64,000 nucleotides of DNA from Stomoxys calcitrans. Its lineage: Eukaryota > Arthropoda > Insecta > Diptera > Muscidae. Positions 44,945-57,440 of the stretch are shown here, in pieces. A program made the translations under genes and the position numbers. The stretch lies in NCBI RefSeq assembly GCF_963082655.1, contig NC_081552.1, positions 190,476,075 to 190,540,074 of the forward strand, written 5' to 3'. Each line of letters opens with the position of its first letter. Position 1 is the first letter of the stretch. The notes below the pieces were generated by a model. That model saw nothing but the letters and a program-made list of their open reading frames with translations. It was not told the origin of the DNA and did no database searches.

Positions 44945-45234
44945 AGAACTTTAACAAGTAAAAAGGCATTAAGTTCGGACGGACCGAACTTTGGATATCC
45001 ACCACCTCGGGTATATATATGTAAACCACATTTAGTCATAGTCCGGTGAAAAATGCATAATTTATGTACCCATAGCAGTTATATCGAAATATGGTCCGAT
45101 TTGGACAAAATTCGTCACAAACATTGAGTTGTCTAATAAATACAAGTCATTGTTCAATTTTATAGAAAAAAAATATTGCTCTTTTTGGTAGCTATATCCA
45201 AACATAGACCGATCGGAACCGAATAGGACACGGG
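44945..45234 (-). mobile_element. HINE-like element, type T1, palindrome-end fragment
   Basis: 'aacaagtaaaaaggcatta', palindrome 44970-44990 (aagttcggacggaccgaac), 'ggatatccaccacctcggg', one and a half T1 units, then cut by the next element. Confidence 0.7.
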
Positions 45235-45238
45235 CGGA

Positions 45239-45370
45239 AACAAGTAAAAGCGTGCTAAGTTCGGCAGGGCCGAATCTTGGGTACCCACCACCATGGATTC
45301 CGCTAAAAATGTATCCTTATTAACTGAGTTTGTATTTAAATTATTTTGGTTGCAATAAGTCGGGATATCG
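45239..45370 (-). mobile_element. HINE-like element, type T2, palindrome-end fragment
   Basis: 'aacaagtaaaagcgtgctaa', 'gttcggcagggccgaatctt', 'gggtacccaccaccatgg', then cut by the retrotransposon at about 45371. Confidence 0.65.
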
Positions 45371-47390
45371 GTAAACTCTGCAAATTGAGCTAAATTTCAG
45401 TCTGACATTTTAAGGACTCGCATGTGTGCCAGATCGAAAGGTGATGATAGCATTGCATATGTGTTCATCGAAATATCTGCTGTGGAAAGGAAGCTGTTAC
45501 TTGGTTATGTCTATATAGGCCAAACAACAACACTGACATGGGACCATTCATGGAAGTAGTGGAACACCTCACTATTACCTACTCGGATGTCATTATAGCA
45601 GGTGATTTTAATTCTAAACATCCTTTTGGACACAGGTGTCATCGTGCAGATGTCTTCATTGGGCTTATTACCGACCAACACATCCATGCCGACTCATTTT
45701 TCGTCCAGTTCCTGCACCCTTCTAGATTTGTTCTTTGCCAGTGAGATTTCAAATGTTTCCTTGTATGACCAACCCTCTTATACTCCCGGTCAGAATGAAA
45801 CAAATTTGCCAAAGGACTAAACCTTGGTTTTCGGCAGATATTCGTGTTGCAATTGAGACCCGAAATACTGCATACCGTAGATGGAAGCGTTTAAAGATGT
45901 CGCACCAACGAGAGGGATATCGCTCCAACACAGCACGTGTCAATAAGTTGATAAAATCTGCCAAAGTCAACTACTACCTCAGACGTTTCAACTCGCCGAT
46001 CGGTTCGAAGAAGACTTGGAAGGCCATTCATGACATTGGCATCGGTCAGAGATCCCCTGATAACTTCCCTGATGAGGATGTGGACGAACTTAATGCTACC
46101 TTCACGAATATCCCAGCAAACTCCATAGATCCTAGTTTCTATGGTTTTAATTTCGCTCTTGAGGTTCGTCACAGTGACGGTTTTGAATTCTCGTTTATAG
46201 AACAAAGCGATGTAGTATTTGGTTTCTCATGGTGAAATCAGATGCAGTTGGAGTCGATGGCATTGAACTAAAATTTCTTAAGGCACTGTTGTCATATATT
46301 TTGCCACACATTACCCACATTTTTAATAGGAGTTCATTTCCTGTGGCTTGTAAGTACATTAAGGTTATACCCTTACCCAAGAATTCCAGGGAGTTTCGGC
46401 CCATTTCCTTTTTGTGTTTTCTGTCCAAAGTATTTGAAAAAATAATGTAGAGGCAGATGTCTTTGTATCTAAATGAAAACTCTCTTTTTTATATGAGAAG
46501 CAGTTAGGTTTCCGACCCGGACGTTGCTGAATAAGTGCTCTAGCAGATGTCGTGGAGGATATTAGAAACAACTTGGAGAGTGACGAATTGAACCTCCTTG
46601 TTCTCCTCAACCATTCAAAGGCATTCGATACAGTCGATCACAATATGTTTCGTTTCTCGTCTTCGTCTGTTCGCTTAATTATGTCATATCGCTCCAATCA
46701 TACCCAATCCATGATTTCGAAGTCAGCTGTTTCAAGTCCCTTGTCTGTTATTCGAGGAGTGCCCCAGAGATCAATTTTGGGTCCTATTCCATTTTCTTTA
46801 TACAGCAATGACCTGCCAGACCAGCTCTCATTTTGCAAGGCCCACATGTATGCGAATGATGTGCAGGTCTAAATAAGTAGTCCTAAGGAATATCTATAAG
46901 ACCATGTCGGGATGCTGAACCATAATTGTCCAAGTCCAAGTGCATGGTTATTAAGAAAAGGGTTTCACGTTACACTTGCAACCCTGTTGTTGTTGTGGCT
47001 AATCAGAGATGAGAGATCGTGGCTTGTGCGAAGAACATGGGGGTGACATTCAACAGTACCATGTCATGGACAGACCATATTACAGCTGATGTTGGCCAAG
47101 GGTATTCTAAGCTTCGCTCGTTTTGGGCCACTCAACAATTTACTCCTCTTTGGGTAAGAATACTGTTGGCAAAGTGATACATCATACCTAGACTTCTCTA
47201 CGGTTGCGATCTATTTGCTAACTGCGATTCTCAAAGCAGCCGAAAGATCGATACGTTCGACAACAGTGTAGTACGCTAGGTATACGGTCTTAGTCGCCGT
47301 GACTCCACATTCCGTTACTCCAGATCTTTATATGGTGTATTTCGTTCGTGTTGCTCACGAGGTTGTTGATCTTTTTTACATAAGATTATG
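45371..47390 (+). mobile_element. CR1/Jockey-like non-LTR retrotransposon, decayed
   Basis: 45400-45640 holds the end of an APE-type endonuclease (IIAGDFNSKH). 45735-46200 encodes the linker ('RNTAYRRWKRL', 'KTWKAIHDIGIG'). 46229-46870 encodes RT: 'SDAVGVDGIELKFLK', 'FRPISFLCFLSKVFEKIM', 'FDTVDHNMF', 'GVPQRSILGPIPFSLYSNDL', and YANDVQ where YADD is expected. 46900-47385 encodes the C-terminal part ('IPRLLYGCDLF'). Asp-to-Asn in the catalytic motif plus stops mark it as inactive. The 5' half is missing. Confidence 0.75.
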
Positions 47391-48022
47391 TAAAAAATCT
47401 AATGAAAATTGAGGCTTTAGCTCCTGGCTAAAGAAGTCAAATCCTGCGATAGGTTTATATGAGGGGTATATCTGTTTGCAAGCCGATTCGGATCAAACTT
47501 GGCAAGGATGTTGGAAGTCATAACTCAAGTCTTTGTTCCAAATATAAGCCAAATCGCATACAAATTAAAGCGTCTAAGGTCTCAAGAAGTCAAATCCGGG
47601 GATCGTTTTATATGGGAGCTTTATCTGTTTACAGACCGATTCAGATAATATTTAGCGTGGAAGTTTGAAGTCTTAACACAAGTCTTTGTTTTAAATTTCA
47701 GCCAAATCAGATGAAAATTTAGGCTTCTAGTGGTTAAAGAAGTCAAATCCGGTGAAGGTTTATATGGGGCCTATATCCAAATCTGAACCGATATGCCCCA
47801 TTTGTAATCCGCAACGACCTACATCATTAAGAAGTACCTGTGCAAAATTTCAAGCGGGTAGCTTTACGCGTTCGATTTCGCTATCGTGATTCCAATGGAC
47901 GGACATGGCTAGTTCGACTCAAAATTTCGAGACTTTATGGGGTCGCAAATCAATATTTCGAAGACTACAAACGGAATGATTAGATTAGTATACGCCCATC
48001 CTATGATGGTGGGTATAAAAAG
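47391..48022 (-). mobile_element. HINE-like element, type T2, 3'-less fragment
   Basis: Three T2 units, 'atggacggacatggctagtt', 'atatttcgaagactacaaac', ending GATGGTGGGTATAAAAA at about 48004-48020. Confidence 0.65.
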
Positions 48023-48390
48023 AATTTCGAAGGGCTTAATGAAACTCACTGTCACAAATTTCAACGAAATCGGACAATAAATGCACCACTTATAGACCCA
48101 ACACCTTAAATCGAGAGATCGGTCTATATCGCAGCTTTCTTCAAATCTGTAGCGATCTAGTCCAAATTGTCCCAAATCTCAGTGAAATCGGACAATAATA
48201 TATGAAAGCTACATCCAAATCTGTACCGATCTGGGCCAAACTGAAGAAGGCTGTCGAGTGGCGTAACACACTATCCCTAATTTCGTCAAAATCGGACAAT
48301 AAATGTAGCTTTTATGAATCTAAGATCTTAACTCGGCAGATCGGTCTATATGGTGGCTTTATATGAAATATTGTCCGATATAGCCCATCT
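48023..48390 (-). repeat. T1 satellite fragment
   Basis: About two and a half T1 units ('gagatcggtctatatcgcag', 'gaaatcggacaataa'), cut by the Jockey-like element. Confidence 0.6.
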
Positions 48391-50700
48391 TCTTGTTGTT
48401 GTAGCAGTTTGTGGTGTTCTTTCGTCTGCTTGATTCTGTTGAGTGTCAAGAACCAGGAACTCTGCGACTAAGATGGGATGCGTCCACAGGGATCTGGGGC
48501 TGAGTCGAGTGGGTCTGGCTGGGCAGTTAAACAGGTGACGTGTATCGTGTGGTCCCTGGTTACAATCGGGACATACATCTTGCACGTCGGCATCAATCCT
48601 TGCTCTGTAGGAGTTGAGGCGGCCGCATCTAAAGGAAAGTAATTGAGCCAGAACTTCTCTGGTTTGCCGGGGGAGGTAAATTTCGTCGGGATCACTCCGT
48701 CTATTTTCCAGACATCGGGAACTATAAGAGTGATCAAAGACAGATTGAGGACAATTGTAGGGTACTCAACACCAGCTAAATCCAGATTTTTCAGCATCAA
48801 TGTAGAGATTCCGTCGAGGTCCAACGCCTTAGATGATTTGGTGCAGTGGATGACATTCGTAACTTCGCCCACGGTAAATTGTGATGGCTGTCGATCGGCT
48901 CGGAGACCATGGATACAGCGAATGGCTCTCCTCCTTGTCCTGCCACTCTCGGGATGCACAATAAATTGACGGTTGAACAACCTGGCGCATCTCTTCGATT
49001 CAGTCACGGAAACTTCGCCAAAAGTGACTAAGGTCCTGTCATCCCGTCTATTGGGGTTCGAGAGTGACTTAACAGTAGACCACAGCTCACCTAAATCGGT
49101 GCCTAAGTTACATTGCTCCAAGTGTTCCAGCCACAAATTCCGCTAATGTTCGTTGACCACCCTGTTTATCTCCAGATTCATCTCGCTGATTCTGTGGTTA
49201 GTGGGATCCGTACAACGAATCCCATCACGCTCGTCTGCAAGTACCACTACCCGCGCCGGGAAATTGGGCCACACTTAGGGTATTCGACCGACTGGTATTA
49301 AGCAAGCGGCTGCTGCGTTAATGTCTCGGAATTTCCTCTCGCCAACTAGCACATCCGAGGGTGGTGGCAGTTGAATGAACCGGCAATTGGTGTACTCTCG
49401 GAAGCCAGCCCAATCGGCCTTCTTCTGATTGATAAACGTCCGGCGCTCAGATGTTATGAAGTCGGGTGGTCGTTTGATGGTGAGAATTATGGGGAGGTGG
49501 TCTGACCCTAAAAAGATGGCGGCTTGCCCGGATAATTCACTCAGGAGATCAGTGGATGCAATGGAAATGTCTGGCGAGCTGCTGCACCTCCTCGTAAACC
49601 TAGTGGGGGCATCCTTATTCACCATGCAAAACGTGGAGCCTTAAATCTCCCTTGCCAAAGCTATGCCACGCTGGCCGTTACCTAGGGGAGAATGCCATGA
49701 AATGTGATGTGCATTAAAGTCCCCTAGAACTAGACGATTATGGCCAGATAGTAACCCCCTTATGTCGGGGTTGTAAGCTTGGCCATTAATTGGGACACAG
49801 CTACCAACCGGCGGTATGTACACGTGGTATAGCTCTATCTGGGCAGTACCGGACCTGACTGCTATTCCCATGCACTCCATGTAGGGGTCAATAGCGTCAG
49901 GCGCAGGCGAGATGGATCCATATTGCAAGGAATGGTCTATCACGAAGGCCAATCTCCCACCTCCATTTTTTGAGCGATCCTTACGTAACACATTGTATCC
50001 GTGACAACTGTGCAAGCTGCAGGTGATGGTCAGCTATGTCTTCTGGATCGTTGCGACCAATATGTTCTACCGACTCTTAAAATCCACAGTCTCATCGATC
50101 TTGCCACGGAGACCAATTCAGCTGCAAAAAATGATACACTTCCCGGCACTGGCCTGGCAATTTTTGGGACTGGGATGCTGCTGTTGCGTATATTGCCGCA
50201 CGAGAGAGGTCGGGGGTGGCACATTGTCGGACAGCGAGGACCCAGAAGGCGACGACGACGACGCTTTTGAACCACTGCAGTCTATGTTTGCACAGCATCT
50301 TGCAACATATTTAGTATGACTATACACCCGTAGTGATGTGATGTCTATGTTCTCACAGCACCTTGCAACAGAGCAGGATCGGTAATGTACCCACTCCACG
50401 TACCGGTTACACTTCACCGACACCGACCGATGATGGAGGCGGTTCTGGCAAACCGAACAGAACCAGGGTTCGGGGTTCTTTTCAATCCGGGCACGGACCA
50501 GAAGCGTGTGGAGAAGGCACTCCGGGATGTGCCTCTCCCATGACGAAAAAAAGACGAACACGTGCACTGAGGCGGCAGCCCTTGCCGATAAGGGATTCCA
50601 TTGGCTCAAACCGGCTGCCATGGGATGGGCAAATACGCGCCCATGATTGCGTATTAATGTGTAGATACAGAAAATGTTCATCCAGAACATCGAACGTGCA
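48391..50700 (-). mobile_element. Jockey-like non-LTR retrotransposon J1, internally deleted
   Basis: Read on the - strand: a 5' region (50690-50330) with a decayed 2A-like motif directly before a PHD/RING-like finger (CSVC...C...WVH..SC). An APE endonuclease follows in two pieces (50015-49641 with GDFNAHH; 49625-49275 with GSDHLPI). Then comes the start of RT (49136-48670: 'SKALDLDGIS'), which is joined directly to the 3' terminal coding region (48600-48400: 'MYVPIVTRDHTIHVTCL'); most of RT is deleted. The 3' end carries (AAC)n at about 48393-48405. J2 at 53545-55448 keeps the RT that J1 lost. Confidence 0.8.
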
Positions 50701-52439
50701 CTGGATAGCGATACAAGAAAACACTACAAATAATCTTCTGATCAAAAATCTTGGCCTCATTTTCAGAAAAATAACACAAATTATTTGATTTCTTTAACAA
50801 AATTCGCTAAGATAGTCTGAATTATTGGCTCATTACACCGACAGATGCTGGAAATTGAAAAATCTATATTTCTTCTTCATTCAATTTTGTTTATATGTAC
50901 CAAACCAACTAGGAAATACCAATCGTTAATGCGATTTGTTTACTGTGCCATCAACATAATCAACTTGGACTTGAGAAATGCTGTCAACTTTTATGGCCGG
51001 TATAAAATAAGACAAAACTGCAAAACAAACCGAAACTTCAAAAACAAGAAAATAATAAAAACAAACGGAGACAACAACGAGGTTACCCTCATTCCACACA
51101 CATTTATAATTATAAGCGAAATGCCTGGAAAATCCCGCAAAAGCTACAAAATTTCACCTGACTTCATTGTATGCAGGGGTCTGCTGTCTGCTTGACTCTG
51201 ATCTATGTGAAATAAATAACGACGGCAATGGCATTGGTAACGGCAACGGCCACAACACAACGCAACGCAATGCCGACAACGACTTACAACTAAACCAGAT
51301 CTAAACGAAATTCGTATGTTAACCGGCATTTTGTGGCGCCAAATCGAGACAAAAACCCTCAAAAAATATGCAAATATTTTGGTGGTTGTACCAAAAAAAC
51401 AAAATAACAAAAAATTATAAACAATTATTATTATATCACAGAGGATCTTAACCTTTCACAAAACCTACATCAAACTCTAGCAAATCAAGCGGACTCCCGC
51501 AAAAAACAAAAAATAAACAATGGCAACAACAGCAACAAATGCAAAAACAATACAACAAACAAACTCCCCATTCATGGCTAGCTTATGAGAAATGAGATGG
51601 TAAAATCCCAGAGCGCCGGAAGAAGAAGAAATTGTATGGCAATTAAGCAAAAAAACAATAACAAACACTCAACACAGCGACACAAAGTTTCTTTGGCATC
51701 TATTTTGATAGCTTTTTCTACATTTGTTCTCTCTCTCTCTCTCTCTTCTACTCTCTGGCTCTTTAAATATGTTAATTGTAAACAAATGAATTGATTTAAA
51801 AGACGTTGATGTTGCTTAAATGGCAAAAATAACAAACAGCAAAACAAAAAACTGTTTTTTTTTTGCAATAGAAAGGGGAACAGAAGAATTTATAATGAAT
51901 ACAAAGTCGCGCCGAACTGAACAAAATGCTATGCAGTTGGTTATAATTAATTGAGCTTGCAATTCTGCTTTGATGCCTATTCTAACTGATAGAGTAATTA
52001 ATTTATTGTCAATGGAGGTGATCACTGTAAATTAATTGGCAAAACTATTAATTAGACTGTTTTCTGTTTCATCTCAATCTAAACAAGTTGCAAAGGGCCC
52101 ATGGGCCGAACTTTGTAAACTCACCGCTGGATGTTGTGTCATGGGTAGTTGCATCTAGATGTCCTACAAATCTCTGCTCTATCCTACCTGTTCACGATTT
52201 TTTTAGGTGGTTAATGAAAATATTCTTTTAGCAATCCCTATATGAGAGTTTCGCTTGATCCTGTTTTGTTCAGCCCCCAAGTCCCCTGTGCCCAGGGTTC
52301 CAATTCTACTTTTGATTGCTGGCTTAACTTAGTTCCTTCTTACAGGCAGTTATGTCTTACAGTTCACTACGACGCTGGGTCTTGGAGCTTGGAGAGATAG
52401 TTACCTCAGAAACATTGCAGTAGACAGCTTTTGTTCGTT
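50701..52439. other. Unassigned AT-rich region with CT and AAC tracts
   Basis: (CT)n at about 51729-51748 and several CAA-rich stretches. 52083-52130 holds a weak HINE-like palindrome remnant ('gcccatgggccgaactttg'). No supported gene. Confidence 0.45.
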
Positions 52440-53115
52440 TCTTACTTGGCACATTTAAACTTCTATTATGACTTTCAACAGCTGTGCCAAGTACGGTCCA
52501 AATCGATCTATAACCTAATATAGCTCCCATATATACCGATCTCCGATTTGACTTCTTGAGCATCTGGAAGCCGCAATATTTGCCCAATTAAGCTGAAATT
52601 TTGCATGTGGTGTTCTGTTACGGCTTCGGTCAAGAACCTGATATAGCTCCAATATAAACCGATCTTCCGATTTGACTTCTTGAGCCCCTGTAAGCCTCAA
52701 TTTTCATCCGATTTGGATAAAATTTTACATGTGGTGTTCTGTTACGAAATCGGTAAAGAACCTGATATAGCTGCCATATAAACCGATCCCCCGATTAGAC
52801 TTCTTCGGTCCCGGGAAGCCGCAATTTTTGTCCGATTTGGCTGAAGTTTTACATGTGGTGTTCTGTTATGACTTTCTACAACTGTGCCCAGTACGTTCCA
52901 AATCGGTTATGAACCTGGTATAGCTCCCATATAAACCAATCCCCCAAATTGACTTCTTGAAACCCTGGAAGCCCCAACTTTCATCCGATTGGGCTGAAAT
53001 GTTGCACATTGTGTGTTGTTATGACTTCTAACAACTGTACCAAGTAGGGTATAAATCAGTCAAGAACCTCATATAGCTCACATATAAACCGATCTCCCGA
53101 TTTGACTTCTAAGCC
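52440..53115 (+). repeat. T2 satellite block
   Basis: Four to five T2 units ('tgatatagctcccatataaa', 'gatttgacttcttgagcccc'). No palindrome end: it passes directly into a SINE fragment. Confidence 0.6.
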
Positions 53116-53119
53116 AAAC

Positions 53120-53310
53120 TGTTCACAGCGCTGTCTGATTCAAGTTTTAGCTCAAAGTTAAGGGTCCTCCTTTTTATAGCCGAGTCCGAACAGAGTACCG
53201 CAGAACGATAACTCTATGGGGAGAATTTTTTACATGGCTTCTCTGCATGTACTTCACAAATGTCTCCAGCATTAGGAGGTGATAACCACCGCCATCTCAC
53301 CATCGACCGA
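53120..53310 (-). mobile_element. SINE family 1, diverged antisense fragment
   Basis: 'ggtcctcctttttatagccg', 'gagtaccgcagaacgataac', 'tctccagcattaggaggt' match the body in antisense; the head and tail are poorly preserved. Confidence 0.6.
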
Positions 53311-53428
53311 CTTCATAATCTCTGAAGAGAGTAGTATACCAAGAGTATACCAATCGCCGATTCAGTGAACTGCCACCCCCCTCGGATGGGCTAGTTGCCT
53401 AGAGGAAATTCTGAGACATCATTAAATT

Positions 53429-53544
53429 AAGGAGGCCCCTTATCATTAAGTTTAAACTTGAATCGGACCGCACTCATTGATATGTGAGAAGTTTGCCCCT
53501 GTTCCTTAGTGGAATGTTCTTAGGCAAAATTTGCAATTTATTTT
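53429..53544 (+). mobile_element. SINE family 1, 3' half
   Basis: 'aaggaggccccttatcatta', 'tcattgatatgtgagaagtt', 'cccctgttccttagtggaat', tail 'ggcaaaatttgcaattt'. 5' truncated; abuts the J2 retrotransposon. Confidence 0.7.
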
Positions 53545-55448
53545 TAACACTTGGAGCAATGTTGGTTAGGCACCGGTTTAGGTAAGCTGTGGTCTACTGT
53601 TAAGTCACTCTCGAACGCCAATAGACGGGATGATGACTGATTCGAAGAGATGCGCCAGGTTGTTCAACCGTCAAATAATTGTGCATCCCGAGAGTGACAG
53701 GGCAAGGAGGAGGGCCATTCGTCCTATCCGTGGTTTCCGAGCCGAAGAACAGCCATCACAATTTACCGTGGAAGAAGTTACGAATGCTATCCGTGGCGCC
53801 AAATCATCCAAGGCGTTGGACCCCGACGAAATCTCTATATTGATTTGAAGAATCTGGATTTACCTGGAGTTGAGTACATTACTACTGTCCTCAACCTGTC
53901 TTTAAACACTTTTATAGTTACCGATGTCGGAAAAATGGGCAGAGTGATCCCACTATTGAAGCCTGGAAAGGTCACGAGTTTGGGGGAGTCGTACAAACCG
54001 ATCTCCCTTCTCTCACCAGTAGCAAAGGCGCTTGAGGCATTACTCCTCCCGAGCCTCGTTGGAGAATTACCATCCGCCGAGCATCAACATGGATTTCAAA
54101 GACTGCATAGCACAACAACTGCATTGCATGCCATTACCGCAAACATTTGCCGTGGCTTCAATCAGCCGGACGGTCCTCATGGCACTGGACCTATCGAAGG
54201 CATTCGACACGGTCAGCCATGCCAAACTATTTGAGAACATCGCCAACACGTCTCTCCAGCCAGGCTTGAAACGCTGGCTAGCGAATTATCCGTGTGGTCG
54301 CCAGTCATTTGTGGAATTTAGGTATAATAAGTCGAAGCACCGTAGAGTGAACCAGGGAGTTCCCCAAGGTGGATCGTATCATATGCAGATGACTGTACGA
54401 ACATGGCATCAGGCCCCCCCACCCATTTTTGACATCTGCGAAAAGTTGAGCATCTATCTCAACGAACTTGCCCCATAATTCGCTGCAAGAAATCTAAAGA
54501 TATCTGCCACCAAATCTTCAGCCAGATTGTTCACTACAAATATGCGTGAGGTGATTACCGAGCTGACTGTGATGGTCGATGGAGAAATGTCCCAAAATAC
54601 TTGGCGTTGCATTTGACAGCTCTTACACATTCTCCCCACATGCCACAGCAGTTTACGATAAACTCAAAAGTAGAAACAAGGTCCTCAAGTCACTTGCTGG
54701 CAGCACCTGGGGTACAGACAAAGAAACCTTGTTGAGCACCTACGCAAATGGCCGGTCTGTGGTAATTTATGCAGCGCCAGTGTGGTCTCGGCTGGAATAA
54801 TATTCAGATCTCTCAAAATGCCGCCTTCCGAACGGCAACGGGCTGTCTCCTCAGTTCTGATGTAGACCACCTCCATCAGGAGACAAAGATCCTACCAGTG
54901 CGAAGACATAACCACATGCTGTCTAAGCAATACCTTTTGGACCATCCAAATCATCATCTTGTGGATAGATATCCACCGCACAGAAGCCTTAAGGTAGATC
55001 TACATGATCTAGAGCGTGAAGTTCAGCGCTACAAGAGAAAACCTCTAGATCAAGCGGCATATCAAGCAGGTCTAGACAACATTCATGCATACACGGTAGC
55101 AGATCCAGTAAATAGCTACCGTGTGAATGTAGTCCTTGGAGGGCGACCGCCTCCCATTGCACCTGAAGAAAATGACTTCCCTCGGCAAACCAGAGTAGTT
55201 CTGGCTCAATTACGTTCCGGCAGATGCAGCCACCTGAACTCCTTTAGAGCAAGGATTGATGCGGATGTGCAAGATGTATATCCCGATTGTAACTAGAGAC
55301 CACACGAAACACGTCACCTGTTTAACTGCCCAGCTAGGCCCACCCGACGCACTTCATCTTAGTCGCAGAATTCCTGGGCCTTGGCACTCAACAGAATCAA
55401 GCAGACGAAAGATAGAACACAACAAACTGCTGCAACAACAACAACCGC
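53545..55448 (+). mobile_element. Jockey-like non-LTR retrotransposon J2 (RT half)
   Basis: 5' truncated relative of J1. 53630-54230 encodes the RT start ('SKALDPDEISI', 'VIPLLKPGK', 'YKPISLLSPVAKALEALLLP'). 54180-54380 encodes ALDLSKAFDTVSHAKLF and 'GVPQGG'. The catalytic block reads IVSYADDCT in a shifted frame at about 54374-54400, because a short stretch between QGG and SYADD is deleted. 54579-55296 encodes the C-terminal part ('GVAFDSSYTFSPHA', 'FRARIDADVQDVYPDCN'). It ends in (CAA)n at 55431-55443. Several stops and frameshifts; inactive. Confidence 0.82.
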
Positions 55449-55540
55449 TGTAAATTTTTTCTGATGTTCTCCCAGGATTCGAACCCAGGCGTTCGGCGTA
55501 ATGGGCGAACATGAAAAGCTCTGCGCTACGGTAGCCTCCT
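55449..55540 (-). mobile_element. SINE family 1, head fragment
   Basis: Antisense head with reverse B box (ggattcgaacccagg at about 55475) and 'tgcgctacggtag'. The body is missing. Confidence 0.65.
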
Positions 55541-56490
55541 GAATGTTTGGAAACGCTTATTTTGTCCTTGTCCTATGTCTTATACATATGTATGTTAAAA
55601 AATGAACAACGATATTCACAAGACTTAATGCAGTTTTAGAGTTGGTTTATTTGACAGTTCTATAAATAATATAAAAAGTTAATTGGAGTTTGGAACACAT
55701 TCAATTATTTTATTTTTTACTTTTCAAGTTCCGCATATAAACATGGTCGATTGAAAATGAAAGAAGTGCAATACTTTGAAAGGATTAGGGCGACATTTGC
55801 AAAATGTTGTACCGTATAAGTGTCAGATCGGTGTAACATTTTTCCCTAGAATTAAAATCACCATTAAATGCAATAGTGTGCAAACATAATAAATAACTTA
55901 CTCTCTTTCTCTCTCTCCCTCTTTCTCTCTTATGGTCTTTCTCTCAGTTTTCGATATTTCTCTCTAAATTCTATTTGACAAGAGACAGAGATGGACAAAA
56001 CACGATTTCAACATTCAATGCCTTTGAGTAATCAGCTGTTCTTTGCTAACACCTGTTATTAACGCTTAGCTACAGGTTTCTTTTTGGTTTGTTTTTGTTC
56101 TTTTAATTAAAATCTCAATAGAATTGTTGTAATTAAAGATTTGTTTAATTTTTTTTTTATTATAACAATTAAGTGACTATCAATGGGTTATATATATACG
56201 TATATAGCCTCATCATCAAAGATTTATGATATCAGACCGGCATTATAGAAAAAGTGAAAGATGCCTATAAATTAAACAACTTTTAGTGAAAAGTAAAATA
56301 ATTAAAAGCAAATCTTAACATAATTGAATTAAAATGAAAGCAAAAATAGAAAAATAAACGTTATAAAATTATAACAAATCGAGAATTCAGATTAATTAAA
56401 GATTTTCTTATGGTCATTAATAAATACGAACATATATGGTAAATAAAATAAAAAATTTTCCAAAATGGTCATGTATTACGTATAATGTTT
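55541..56490. other. Unassigned AT-rich region
   Basis: CT tracts at 55903-55950 and TA tract at 56190-56205. No gene is recognised. Confidence 0.45.
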
Positions 56491-56616
56491 GGGCGCCCCC
56501 TGTAATCGAGTTGGTAGCGTGCTTGGATTACCAGTGCAGGGGGCGTGGATTCGATTCATGCCAGAAGCCTTGGTCTGTCGCTACTGTGGTAAAGGACTGC
56601 CACTCTTACCTAACCT
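56491..56616 (+). mobile_element. Second SINE family, 126 bp, tRNA-like head
   Basis: Flanked by a 13 bp duplication with one mismatch (ACGTATAATGTTT at 56478-56490, ACGTATAACGTTT at 56617-56629). The head has an A-box-like 'taatcgagttggtagcgtg' and a B-box-like GGATTCGATTC about 35 bp downstream (one change from GGTTCGATTC). The tail ends 'cttacctaacct'. It shares no obvious body with family 1. It does not fold into a convincing intact tRNA, so I call it a SINE rather than a tRNA gene. Confidence 0.65.
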
Positions 56617-56785
56617 ACGTATAACGTTTTGAAAAATGCTAAGTTTAAGTATGAACGAACACCCAGTCAGACCAAGAAGAGAGACAAGGACACCAGAAAA
56701 AAGAGAGAGAGAGAGCAAGCCTTTGTCTTGAGCCAAATGTTAAATATGTTATTTTTCCAGAACAGGGAAAAGAAAACGCCTTATA

Positions 56786-57440
56786 AAGGGTAATTTTTTA
56801 GCTATTATCTTTTTAGAAGCACTGGTTTAAACAGCTCACGCACGTTTTGTGTTTTGTTTTACTGTCAAACATCTTCACGTTTGGTCTATAATTAAGCCAT
56901 GAATCGTCTTACAAACGAACAACACTTGAAAATTATTGAATTTTGTTATCTAAATGCATACGCTGAATGGAAGAATCTCATTTTTGGCTCAATGGGTACG
57001 TAAATAAACACAATTATCGATTTTGGAGTGAAGATCAGCCAGAAGAGCCTCCAGAATGCCTCCAGAAAAAGTTACAGTTTAGTGCGGTTTATGAGCATTG
57101 GACCGTACTTCTTCAAAGCCGATGCGAATTGTAATATAACAGTGAATGGTAAGCGCTATCGTGAGATGATATTCAACTTTTTTTGCCCAAACTGCAAGAG
57201 TTTGAGTTGCATGACATGTGGTATCAACAAGACGGTGCCACATGCCAACCAACACGCGTAACTTTGGACTTATTGAGAGGCGAGTTTGGTGAACATTTTA
57301 TTTCACGTTCAGGACCGGTAAATAGACCGCCGAGATCGTGCGATTTAACGCCTTTAGACTATTTTTGTGGGGCTGTGTTAAAGCTCATGTCTATACAGAC
57401 AATAATCTTCAAACATAAATTATATGGAGGTGTGGAACTA
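56786..57440 (+). mobile_element. Mariner-family transposon, internally deleted
   Basis: The left end begins 'aagggtaattttttagct' and is followed by an ATG at 56899 (MNRLTNEQHLKIIEFCY). A large deletion then joins directly to the catalytic part: 'WLNGYVNKHNYRFW', 'IGPYFFKADAN', and MWYQQDGATCQPTRVTLDLL with the second catalytic Asp. It continues to 'RSCDLTPLDYF' and the C-terminal 'IIFKHK'. The right terminal repeat is lost where I-group sequence starts. Frames shift at least twice. It is a different mariner lineage from the element at 8679. Confidence 0.8.

Noticed and set aside
45371..47390. Retroviral or LTR-retrotransposon pol
   Set aside because: There are no LTRs, protease or integrase motifs; APE-type endonuclease and RT motifs are those of a non-LTR element.
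56491..56570. Possible tRNA gene
   Set aside because: A/B-box-like motifs are present, but acceptor and anticodon stems do not pair convincingly, and 13 bp direct repeats flank a 126 bp unit, which fits a SINE better.
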